Below, one piece after another: positions 7,224 to 13,830 of a stretch of 13,945 nucleotides of DNA. The notes under the pieces were generated by a model. That model was not told where the DNA came from. It made no database searches and saw only the letters and a list, made by a program, of their open reading frames with translations. This DNA is from Planctomycetota bacterium (GTDB taxonomy: Bacteria > Planctomycetota > Phycisphaerae > Sedimentisphaerales > Anaerohalosphaeraceae), in NCBI GenBank assembly GCA_003644175.1, contig QNBS01000027.1, positions 1 through 13,945 on the forward strand, written 5' to 3'. The position numbers and the translations under genes are program-made. The stretch's first letter is position 1. Each line of letters opens with the position of its first letter.

Positions 7224-9428
7224 TCAGCGAATCAGATTCAGAATATCATTGTACGTCAGCCACAGGAACACCGCACCTAAAAACGCCATGCCCGCATAGC
7301 TGATGATCTCCTGGGCCTTCGGGCTGATCGGGCCGCCCCTGACCTTTTCGATAACCAAAAGCACGATCACGCCGCCGTCGACGATCGGCAGCGGCAGCAG
7401 ATTCATCACCGCGATACACGAGCTGATCAGGCCCAGGAAATAGATATAGTCGGCAATCGACTGGCTGGCGATTTTATAGCTCATCGAGACAATCCCGACC
7501 GGACCGGAAAGCGCCTGGGGACTTACGTCGCGCGTGATGAGCCGCTGCAAAGTAACGACAGTCTGCGCGATAAACATATAAGTCTTTTTCACGCCCCACG
7601 AAATCGCCTCAAACGGCCCGGAGGCCTTGTACTCTTCCTTTAGATACTGAAACGGCGGCATCATCTCAGGCTGACTGATCGCGCCGATGTGGTCGTTATC
7701 GGCGTCAATCGCCAGATCGACCCGCCCGCTGCCGTCTGCGCCTGCATACTCCAGGCTGATCTGTCGCCCGCGGTTGGCGCGAATGATCCGAACAACATCG
7801 TAAAAGCTCGCAACCTTCTCGGCGCCGACGGCGGTAATAGTCGCCCCTCGCGGAATCGCAAGCGCATCGGGTCCGCCTTCGATATCTATCGTATTTGCAA
7901 CAATTGCATGATCGGCGTCAAGCGCCGGCAGCACCCCGAACATCACACGGTCGCTGCGAGGCGCTTTTTTCGGTTTAACCACAACGGTAACCAACCGTTC
8001 GACACCCGCCTCGTCCGTGCGAAGAACCGTGATCGGCATCTCCTTGTTCTCATATTCGCCCGTCACCGCCCGGAGTTCTTCATACGTCGGGTTCTCCGTC
8101 TCGCCGATCTTGACGATGATGTCATCGGCGAGGAGCTTCGGCTCCTCAGTCTCCGCTTCTGTCTTGTCTTTGGCGAAAAATGACTTGATCTTCTCCCGCC
8201 AGACCTTCTGTTTGTCCTTTGCGACGACAGCCATTATCTTAATTCGCGGCACCATCGTAAACACATGGGACAAGTCGAATTCCGTCTGGAAATTTCCCCG
8301 CTCAGCCGGCCAGAAAAGATCGATGTCCACATTGACGGTTGTCTTGTCCTTTGTATCCGCATCGACCCGTTCAAACGCCAGCGCCGCCTGCGGCATAAGA
8401 GACTCACGAATCAGCTCCTCCAATTGCCAGTGGCTTTCGACCGGTTTGCCGTTGACGGCCGTCGCCACATCGCCGGGCCGAAGCCCGGTTTCGGCTTCCA
8501 ACTCCCGAATGTCTTCGGGATCTCTAATCCCCGGCTCAATCGTCAGGGAGCTTGCACGCTCGATACCCAGCGTTCGGATTGAAATCGCCGCCGGCGCCGA
8601 CACCTGGGCCTCGAGTTTCACAGACTTTCTCGTTCCATCCGGTTTTTCAACAACGAAAGATATCTTCTCCCCCTTCGCAGACAGCGCAGGCGCCAGCACC
8701 ACATTGGTGAAGTCGACGAATGTTTCGCCGTTGACCTCCACGATCTCATCGCCCGGTCTGATGCCCGCCAGATCGGCCGGCGAGTTTAACTGGACCCCGC
8801 CCACAACCGCCGGCGACAGGTTCATCCCCACAAGGAACACGATCATGAAAATCAGAAAAGCGCTGATGGCGTTGAATATCACGCCGGCGGCAACGACTGC
8901 GATCCGAACAATAATCGGCTTGTTGAGATATGAACGCGGGTCGTCGCTTTTCTCGGCGGCGCCGGTGTCTTCCTGGCCCAGCATCTTGACAAATCCGCCG
9001 AACGGGATGATTCCGATTCGATACTCCGTATCGGATGCCTTGCCGCCGCCTTTGCCTAAGGTGCAGACCAGCCCGCCTTCGCTTTCGGCATCGCCGCCCT
9101 CGGCGACATCGCCCTTGAAGAACTTCGGCAGAATACGCAGCCGAATTCCGTCGGCGGTCTTCTGTATCCCTAACAGCGTAGGCGGAAAGCCGATGGAAAA
9201 AGCCTCCACCTTGATCCCGGAGACTTTGGCGACGATGAAGTGCCCGAACTCGTGAATCATAATCACCGCGCCGAACCCCAGCGCCACAAGAAGCACATTC
9301 CAGAATATACTCAGATGGCCGGATACCATCACAATCGCCGCCACCGCCACAGCGACAAACACCAGCTTCCCTGCAACCGCACGTAGCCGTGAGCCCTTCT
9401 TTTCCTGCACACTTTCACTATCCGACAT
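7224..9428 (-). CDS. rseP: Site-2 intramembrane zinc metalloprotease RseP, multi-PDZ form
   Basis: This 734-residue M50B protease would cut transmembrane substrates within the inner membrane; RseP in E. coli cuts the anti-sigma factor RseA after DegS. Zinc ligands are seen in HEFGH (residues 59-63) and NLLPLPIVDGG (676-686, Asp684). Other family marks are FGGFVKMLGQ (143-152) and SGPVGI (641-646). Hydrophobic spans lie at about 22-37, 41-58, 171-202, 660-700 and 708-725. Between them is a very large periplasmic region with four PDZ-like modules: about 205-275 (SPADLAGIRPGDEIVEVNG), 285-370 (GLRPGDVATAVNGKPV), 431-487 (LLADDIIVKIGE) and 497-580 (IPRGATITAVGAEKV), with a charged linker at 403-430. 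E. coli RseP has about 450 residues and two PDZ domains. GAGG at 9438-9435 lies 6 nt before the ATG. It follows dxr, the usual order in many bacteria (cdsA-dxr-rseP). No anti-sigma partner is visible in the window. Confidence 0.95.
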   Translation of the reverse strand: MSDSESVQEKKGSRLRAVAGKLVFVAVAVAAIVMVSGHLSIFWNVLLVALGFGAVIMIHEFGHFIVAKVSGIKVEAFSIGFPPTLLGIQKTADGIRLRILPKFFKGDVAEGGDAESEGGLVCTLGKGGGKASDTEYRIGIIPFGGFVKMLGQEDTGAAEKSDDPRSYLNKPIIVRIAVVAAGVIFNAISAFLIFMIVFLVGMNLSPAVVGGVQLNSPADLAGIRPGDEIVEVNGETFVDFTNVVLAPALSAKGEKISFVVEKPDGTRKSVKLEAQVSAPAAISIRTLGIERASSLTIEPGIRDPEDIRELEAETGLRPGDVATAVNGKPVESHWQLEELIRESLMPQAALAFERVDADTKDKTTVNVDIDLFWPAERGNFQTEFDLSHVFTMVPRIKIMAVVAKDKQKVWREKIKSFFAKDKTEAETEEPKLLADDIIVKIGETENPTYEELRAVTGEYENKEMPITVLRTDEAGVERLVTVVVKPKKAPRSDRVMFGVLPALDADHAIVANTIDIEGGPDALAIPRGATITAVGAEKVASFYDVVRIIRANRGRQISLEYAGADGSGRVDLAIDADNDHIGAISQPEMMPPFQYLKEEYKASGPFEAISWGVKKTYMFIAQTVVTLQRLITRDVSPQALSGPVGIVSMSYKIASQSIADYIYFLGLISSCIAVMNLLPLPIVDGGVIVLLVIEKVRGGPISPKAQEIISYAGMAFLGAVFLWLTYNDILNLIR

Positions 9429-9458
9429 CTATGACCTCACTTACAGTAACCATTTGGC

Positions 9459-9474
9459 GTGGGGCTTGCCCCAC
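9459..9474. repeat. 16-bp perfect palindromic hairpin in the rseP leader
   Basis: GTGGGGC (9459-9465), a 2-nt loop TT, and GCCCCAC (9468-9474) form a perfect 7-bp stem about 30 nt upstream of the rseP ATG. It has no following T-run on either strand, so it is not a standard intrinsic terminator. It may be a short dispersed palindrome or an RNA structure near the rseP ribosome binding site; which one cannot be decided here. Confidence 0.5.
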
Positions 9475-9487
9475 CGCAAAACCACTT

Positions 9488-9515
9488 GTCATTCCCGCGA
9501 AAGCGCCGAATCCAG
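9488..9515 (+). repeat. Single arm of the palindromic repeat also found at 13860-13923
   Basis: This 28-bp stretch begins GTCATTCCCGCGAAAGCG and ends GAATCCAG. It matches the reverse complement of the right arm at 13897-13923 almost completely, differing by one inserted base and one or two substitutions where the second half of the hairpin stem should be (GCGCCGAATCC instead of GCGGGAATCC). The second arm is not present next to it, so it appears to be a decayed half element sitting in the 124-bp gap between dxr and rseP. Confidence 0.7.
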
Positions 9516-9528
9516 AATAAAACAGCGT

Positions 9529-9541
9529 CCGCCGCAGGCGG
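9529..9541. repeat. GC-rich hairpin after the dxr stop
   Basis: CCGCC, a 3-nt loop, and GGCGG make a 5-bp stem 12 bp beyond the end of dxr. On the minus (coding) strand it is followed by ACGCTGTTTTATT, so a weak terminator or attenuator between dxr and rseP is conceivable, but the T-run is short and offset by five bases. It could equally be a third dispersed palindrome in this gap. Confidence 0.35.
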
Positions 9542-9552
9542 TTTCCTTCTCT

Positions 9553-10704
9553 TCACCCGACACACTGTCTTACCTCTTCTCTCGCCCACGCATCGGCTGC
9601 AAGCAACTCCTCAAGCGACACGCTCGCCCGGACGCTATGTCTATCCAGGCAATCGGCAATAAGTTCGACAATTCGCCCGAATTTTATCCTGCCGGCCAGG
9701 AATTGCCCTACCGCCGCCTCATTGGCGGCATTGAACACCACAGGCGCCGAACCTCCGAGCCTGGCCACCTCAAAACCTAATTTAAGTGCCCTGAAACGCT
9801 CCAGATTGGGTTTTTCGAACGTCAAAGTGCCCAATTGACCCAATTGCAGGCGGCTCGATATCCCTTTAAGTCGTTGCGGATACGTAATTGCGTATTGTAT
9901 CGGCAGACACATATCCGGCGTACCCAACTGGGCCAATACTGAACCATCGACAAATTCCACCATCGAGTGAACCACCGACTCCGGATGCACCAGAACATCG
10001 ATTTTATCGACTGAGACCCCAAACAGCCATACCGCCTCGATAATCTCCAGGGCCTTATTCATCATCGTCGCCGAATCGACGGTAATCTTGGGTCCCATAT
10101 TCCACGTCGGATGCGAAAGGGCCTCGGCAATCGTGGCATTGTGCATTTCTTCGGGCCTGGCCGTCCGGAAAGGCCCTCCCGAGGCCGTCAGGATTATCTT
10201 GCTCACTTCGTCGCGACTGCCCGCCTGCATCGCCTGAAAAATCGCCGAATGCTCACTGTCAATCGGCAAAATCGTCGCATTATTGGCCTTAGCCGTCTCG
10301 GTCAGCAGTTGGCCGGCGATAACCAGCGGCTCCTTATTGGCAATCGCAAGGCGCTTTCCCCTGCCCGCCGCCGCCAGCACCGCGACAAGACCTGCCGCTC
10401 CCACCACCGCCGTAATCACGATATCGACCTCGTCCAGCTCGGCCAACTCAACGAGACTCGCCGGCCCGCCGATTATCCGCCCCCGGTAATCCGGCAAAAG
10501 ATCCTTCAACTCACCCAACTTCTCGGCATTCGTTACCGCCGCAAAACCGGGCCTAAACCGCTCCACCTGCTCGGCAAGAAGCCCGACATTGTTGTGAGCG
10601 CTAAGCGCCGCAACCTCGTATCCCGCGCCAAGCGCCTCGATCACCCGCAGCGCGCTGGTCCCGATCGACCCCGTAGAGCCCAATATCGCAATCCGTCTAA
10701 CCAT
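9553..10704 (-). CDS. dxr: 1-deoxy-D-xylulose 5-phosphate reductoisomerase
   Basis: This 383-residue cytoplasmic enzyme (also called IspC) converts DXP to 2-C-methyl-D-erythritol 4-phosphate with NADPH and a divalent metal, the committed step of the MEP isoprenoid pathway. The NADPH-binding GSTGSIG is at residues 9-15 and NKEPLV at 123-128. The metal ligands corresponding to E. coli Asp150, Glu152 and Glu231 are Asp149, Glu151 (IDSEHSAIFQ) and Glu220 (NKALEIIEA). The substrate loop HPTWNMG has His198 and Trp201, and ASGGPFR is at 174-180. Length is slightly below the E. coli enzyme (398), mostly at the C-terminus. The ATG has no Shine-Dalgarno, and GSTGSIG lies so near the start that no much later start is possible. 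A strong promoter abuts the start (separate entry), implying a leaderless mRNA. rseP follows after 124 bp. Confidence 0.97.
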   Translation of the reverse strand: MVRRIAILGSTGSIGTSALRVIEALGAGYEVAALSAHNNVGLLAEQVERFRPGFAAVTNAEKLGELKDLLPDYRGRIIGGPASLVELAELDEVDIVITAVVGAAGLVAVLAAAGRGKRLAIANKEPLVIAGQLLTETAKANNATILPIDSEHSAIFQAMQAGSRDEVSKIILTASGGPFRTARPEEMHNATIAEALSHPTWNMGPKITVDSATMMNKALEIIEAVWLFGVSVDKIDVLVHPESVVHSMVEFVDGSVLAQLGTPDMCLPIQYAITYPQRLKGISSRLQLGQLGTLTFEKPNLERFRALKLGFEVARLGGSAPVVFNAANEAAVGQFLAGRIKFGRIVELIADCLDRHSVRASVSLEELLAADAWAREEVRQCVG

Positions 10705-10713
10705 AGACGCATC

Positions 10714-10741
10714 AGTATCGCAAAAAACACAAACCTGTCAA
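10714..10741 (-). promoter_or_regulatory. Sigma70-type promoter directly upstream of dxr
   Basis: On the minus strand a perfect TTGACA (10741-10736) is followed after 16 nt by GATACT (10719-10714, 4 of 6 matches to TATAAT). Only 9 nt lie between the -10 element and the dxr ATG at 10704, so transcription starting about 7 nt past the -10 would begin near 10707-10704. The promoter falls within the 64-bp gap after the histidine kinase gene and so gives dxr its own transcription start. Confidence 0.65.
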
Positions 10742-10768
10742 GAACCCTCTGACAATTCACCGCAGCGG

Positions 10769-12271
10769 TCAGGCGCCTGGCAGAGAGACGAAGAATTTAC
10801 TGCCTTTGCCCGGTTCCGATTCCAGACGCATGCCGCCATCCATCTGATCGAGTATCCGCATGGCTATTGTAAGGCCCAGTCCTTCGCCGCCGACATCATC
10901 ACGGGGGTTGAGCCTGTGGAATATCTCGAAAACCTTTTGCTGGTGTGCCGCATCAATGCCGATCCCGTTGTCCTCCACGCAGTACTCGCTGCGGCCGTTT
11001 TCACTCCGGCCCAGGATGCGTATGACGCCCTTGCGCCCGGGGTCAAGATACTTCAAGGCGTTATTGATCAGATTGCTGAAGAGCTGGCTCGTCTTTGATG
11101 CATCGCCGAGACAGTCGGGAAGACGCTCCACCGTCACAGAGGCGCCTCGCTCTCTTATGCTGAACTCAAGGGCGTCTGCAACCTCCTGCATCAGCTCGTT
11201 CATGTTCAGCGGCTCGATGCTGTATTCAGCACCGCCGATTCGTGAAACCTTCAGCATCCCGTCGATCAGCCCTTTCAGCATATGCCCTGACGACGAAATA
11301 AACTTCACCTCCTGCGGAATCTCGTTGCGAACCAGATTCTCAACGGCGTCTTTTTCCGACTGCTCCAACTGGTCTTTTCCCAGCAGATTTCCGAGCTGCT
11401 CACAGTCCCGCAGCAGCTCGCTGCTAAAGCCCAGGATATTCACTAATGGCGACTTCAAGTCGTGTGAGGCGATATAGATGATGTCCTGAAGCTCCCGATT
11501 CTTGGCCGCCACCGTCTTCAGCAGCCGTTCACGTTCCTGTTCGGCCCGCAGGGAATCGGTTATGTCTTTAATCGCGAGAAGAATTCTCTGAGTTTTTTCG
11601 CCCTCGCTTATTACCTGACGCCCATTGAGCAGCATAACCCTGAGCCCGATATCAGGGAAATCATGTTCCACCCTGAAATCGTCGAACCAGGTGCTGGCGG
11701 GAAGGATTTCCTCCAAAAGTCGTCGAAGTTCCGGGATGTCCCACTGCCCGTCGCCCAACTCGTAGACCAGGCTCCCCACGGTATTCTCAGGGTCGACACG
11801 AAAGTCCCTGTAAAACGACCGGTTCGCTGACACAACCGTCAGTTCACTGTCCAGAACAAGCAGCGGCTGGCGCACCGTCGCCACAATGCTTTCGGCATAA
11901 GTCCGCGCGTCGGCAACGGCAAGCTCCACCCTCTTGGCCTCGGTGCGGTCCAGTCCGTAAACATTGACGTACTCGCAAGCCGCCGGCGGCACAAATGTCA
12001 GACTGTAACACTTGTCATCACATTCAACCTCTCTGGTTAGTGATGTCCCGTTGCTCAGAGTCTCCAGAACGACGTCATGCCATTGGCCGCAAATTTTTTC
12101 ACCCTGTCGATACCCCCACAACTTCAGAATCGACGAGCTTGAGGCGTTGGCGTAAAGCAGCGTGCCGTCTTTGGCGATCCTCATGACCGGACAGGGATTC
12201 TCCGCGGGGAACCTTGCCAGGCTCTCTATTAGCTCCCGGGGCTGTTTGTGTTCAGGGACATCCTTATACAC
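10769..12271 (-). CDS. PAS-PAS sensor histidine kinase (cytoplasmic)
   Basis: This soluble sensor kinase has 500 residues from the GTG start used here. It would autophosphorylate on His and pass the phosphate to a response regulator not encoded in this window. A perfect AAGGAGG at 12287-12281 lies 9 nt before GTG 12271, so the longer open frame from TTG 12328 is not the likely start. Domains (numbered from the GTG): PAS about 20-115; a second PAS about 122-240 with LYELGDGQWDIPEL-like features of the type often fused to CheB/CheR (VYELGDGQWDIPELRRLLEE, VEHDFPDIGLRVMLLNGR); a short coiled linker (RAEQERERLLKTVAAKNREL); HisKA with SHDLKSP, phospho-acceptor His270; then HATPase with the N-box LFSNLINNALKYL (about 398-408), DNGIGI (434-439) and GEGLGL (462-467). 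There is no transmembrane segment, so the signal must be cytosolic. All catalytic boxes are intact. The signal is unknown. Confidence 0.93.
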   Translation of the reverse strand: MYKDVPEHKQPRELIESLARFPAENPCPVMRIAKDGTLLYANASSSSILKLWGYRQGEKICGQWHDVVLETLSNGTSLTREVECDDKCYSLTFVPPAACEYVNVYGLDRTEAKRVELAVADARTYAESIVATVRQPLLVLDSELTVVSANRSFYRDFRVDPENTVGSLVYELGDGQWDIPELRRLLEEILPASTWFDDFRVEHDFPDIGLRVMLLNGRQVISEGEKTQRILLAIKDITDSLRAEQERERLLKTVAAKNRELQDIIYIASHDLKSPLVNILGFSSELLRDCEQLGNLLGKDQLEQSEKDAVENLVRNEIPQEVKFISSSGHMLKGLIDGMLKVSRIGGAEYSIEPLNMNELMQEVADALEFSIRERGASVTVERLPDCLGDASKTSQLFSNLINNALKYLDPGRKGVIRILGRSENGRSEYCVEDNGIGIDAAHQQKVFEIFHRLNPRDDVGGEGLGLTIAMRILDQMDGGMRLESEPGKGSKFFVSLPGA

Positions 12272-12280
12272 GGAATTCGA

Positions 12281-12287
12281 CCTCCTT
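12281..12287 (-). promoter_or_regulatory. Perfect Shine-Dalgarno deciding the histidine kinase start
   Basis: AAGGAGG on the minus strand is 9 nt upstream of GTG at 12271-12269. It is the strongest ribosome binding site in the window and places the kinase start 19 codons inside the longest open frame. Confidence 0.85.
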
Positions 12288-12343
12288 AGACTCCAACTGT
12301 ATAGTCTGCTAATTCCCTTTTCCCCCAATATTCCTTTTTAAGC

Positions 12344-12372
12344 ATTATCGGTCGTTTTGCCGTCGTGCCCAA
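12344..12372 (-). promoter_or_regulatory. Candidate promoter for the histidine kinase gene
   Basis: On the minus strand TTGGGC (12372-12367, 3 of 6) and GATAAT (12349-12344, 5 of 6) are 17 nt apart. Transcription would begin near 12337, leaving a leader of about 65 nt that contains the AAGGAGG. This fits the GTG start and would uncouple the kinase from the upstream diguanylate cyclase gene. The -35 is weak. Confidence 0.4.
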
Positions 12373-12430
12373 GACATAATTCCCGGCGCCGCGAAAAAAA
12401 CTACGTTGTCACGGTATCGACCCGCAAGAT

Positions 12431-12470
12431 CGTACGCCGGCTTGACCGGCGCGCCGGGAGTCGGGATGAC
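12431..12470. repeat. REP-like hairpin between the cyclase and kinase genes
   Basis: CGCCGG (12435-12440), a 5-nt loop CTTGA, and CCGGCG (12446-12451) form a 6-bp stem, followed by GCCGGGAGTCGGGATGAC whose last part (GTCATCCCG when reversed) resembles the ends of the repeat at 13860-13923. It lies just beyond the diguanylate cyclase stop. No T-run follows on the minus strand, so it is not a clean terminator. I interpret it as a diverged dispersed palindrome. Confidence 0.4.
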
Positions 12471-12485
12471 GATGGGGATTTGGGA

Positions 12486-13571
12486 TTATTGCTTGAAGAC
12501 CTTAACGGTGTTTTTCCCGGCCTGTTTGGCGGCGTAGAGCGCCTGGTCGGTTGCTTTTGTCACATCGTCGGGGCATTCTTCCGAGCCGTACTGGCCCACA
12601 CCGACACTGATCGACAATGCAATCTCCTCCTCTTCCCAGACCATCGGTGTTCCCGACACCAGCGCAACCATGCGTTCGGCAACGACGACTGCGTCGGCAA
12701 GCGATGTATTCGGCAGGACGATCGCAAACTCATCGCCACCGTAACGCGCTGCAGCATCGATTTGACGAATGCATGCGCTGATGCGGCGACTGATCTGCTT
12801 GATGGCCATATCGCCTGCACGATGACCGAAGGTGTCGTTGATGGGTTTGAGGTTGTCAATATCCGCCATGATGATCGATATCTGTCCGCCGTAACGCTGC
12901 GACCTTCGAAGTTCCGTCTCGAGCACCTCGAAGAACGAGCGGTGATTGAGCATACCGGTCAGCCCATCCGTCTTGGCCTGCCGCTGCGTCTTTTCGAACA
13001 GGTTGATATTCCCTAACGAGGCGCCGATCAACTGGCGAAACAGTTCGACGACAGCGATATCTTCGCCCGTAAATGCGCCGCCGTCGTGCCGGTCGGCAAG
13101 GTTGAGCACGCCGACGACCCTGGTGTGGCAGATCAACGGTGCGATAATGCAACTGCTGGTCCGGTAATTACGTTCAAACGTTCGGTGCGAGCCGGTAATA
13201 TGCGGCCGGCTGTACAAGTCCATATCGTCGGTGACGATCAGTTCCTTGCTGCGAACGGCCGCCACCATCGGCGTAGGGGGATTCTGGTTCAGCGACACGA
13301 TGTTATTAATAAGGAACGGATGGTTGTTCTTCTCCAGGTGCAGGATGTCGCTGGTCTCATCGAGAATATAAAGCGAAGCCAATCGGGCGCCGACCAGCGG
13401 CGGTATCTCATTGACGCAAATCTCGGCGATCTGCGCCTTGTCGAGACAGTTGAGCTTTCTGGCAAGCGGAGTAAGTATGTCCAGACGTGCAACATTTGTC
13501 GATTCCCGCCCGGGGCCCTTTGTATCGTCAGTTGCTTTCATTTCTATAGTCGATCCCGTAAATGCCTGCAT
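12486..13571 (-). CDS. GAF-GGDEF diguanylate cyclase
   Basis: This 361-residue cytoplasmic enzyme would make cyclic di-GMP from two GTP. The GAF sensor domain covers about residues 30-192 (SSCIIAPLICHTRVVGVLNL is typical). A short helix (NLFEKTQRQAKTDGLTGMLN, with the DxLT hinge) leads to the GGDEF domain at about 200-361. The active-site motif is an exact GGDEF at 278-282, the metal-binding DIDNLK is at 237-242, and SISVGVG and ALYAAKQAGKN close the domain. An RQID at 269-272, exactly five residues before GGDEF, is an RxxD inhibitory site, so product feedback is expected. The start is uncertain: ATG 13571 (used here) or ATG 13541; neither has a good Shine-Dalgarno, and both leave the GAF domain whole. 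The kinase gene follows after 214 bp. The GAF ligand is unknown, and no EAL or PilZ partner is seen. Confidence 0.93.
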   Translation of the reverse strand: MQAFTGSTIEMKATDDTKGPGRESTNVARLDILTPLARKLNCLDKAQIAEICVNEIPPLVGARLASLYILDETSDILHLEKNNHPFLINNIVSLNQNPPTPMVAAVRSKELIVTDDMDLYSRPHITGSHRTFERNYRTSSCIIAPLICHTRVVGVLNLADRHDGGAFTGEDIAVVELFRQLIGASLGNINLFEKTQRQAKTDGLTGMLNHRSFFEVLETELRRSQRYGGQISIIMADIDNLKPINDTFGHRAGDMAIKQISRRISACIRQIDAAARYGGDEFAIVLPNTSLADAVVVAERMVALVSGTPMVWEEEEIALSISVGVGQYGSEECPDDVTKATDQALYAAKQAGKNTVKVFKQ

Positions 13572-13611
13572 TACAATGGCTTAACCCATTTCGTTCCGGT
13601 TTTCCTGCGCA

Positions 13612-13638
13612 AATATATCGGTTTTTTTTGAACGGCAA
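13612..13638 (-). promoter_or_regulatory. Weak candidate promoter for the diguanylate cyclase gene
   Basis: On the minus strand TTGCCG (13638-13633) and TATATT (13617-13612, 5 of 6) are separated by 15 nt that include an A8 tract. The spacing is shorter than optimal. Transcription from here would give a leader of about 35 nt to ATG 13571 or about 65 nt to ATG 13541. Confidence 0.25.
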
Positions 13639-13740
13639 TTAAGGCGGTTTTCCAAAAAACCCAGGCAGTATTTGACAATTTCGCCGTTTTTTTCAATTGC
13701 AGAATCTGTGTGCGTGTTTAGACTCCCCGCCGGTGACAGT

Positions 13741-13754
13741 CCCGATCTATCGGG
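13741..13754. repeat. 14-bp palindrome
   Basis: CCCGAT, a 2-nt centre CT, and ATCGGG form a perfect 6-bp inverted repeat in the gene-free region. It could be a small dispersed palindrome or a protein-binding site; nothing decides between these. Confidence 0.4.
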
Positions 13755-13830
13755 AAATGGAATGAGGTGGATGGGCGAAATATGAAACCGCAGCCAAACA
13801 ACCATGCTTTGGAGAACAACTCTATTTAGT

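Noticed and set aside
8017..9255. Long + strand open frame (412 codons) opposite rseP
   Set aside because: It is Ser/Pro/Thr-rich low-complexity translation antisense to a gene with intact catalytic motifs, and is a frame shadow caused by codon bias.
12286..12345. 19-codon minus-strand leader ORF ending within the AAGGAGG of the kinase
   Set aside because: It has no ribosome binding site and no regulatory codon run; the overlap of its TAA with the Shine-Dalgarno is probably coincidental.
13782..13829. 15-codon + strand ORF (MKPQPNNHALENNSI) with GAGG about 16 nt upstream
   Set aside because: It is too short, the Shine-Dalgarno spacing is poor, and there is no paired promoter, since the TTGACA at 13672 lacks a -10. 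It cannot be separated from chance.
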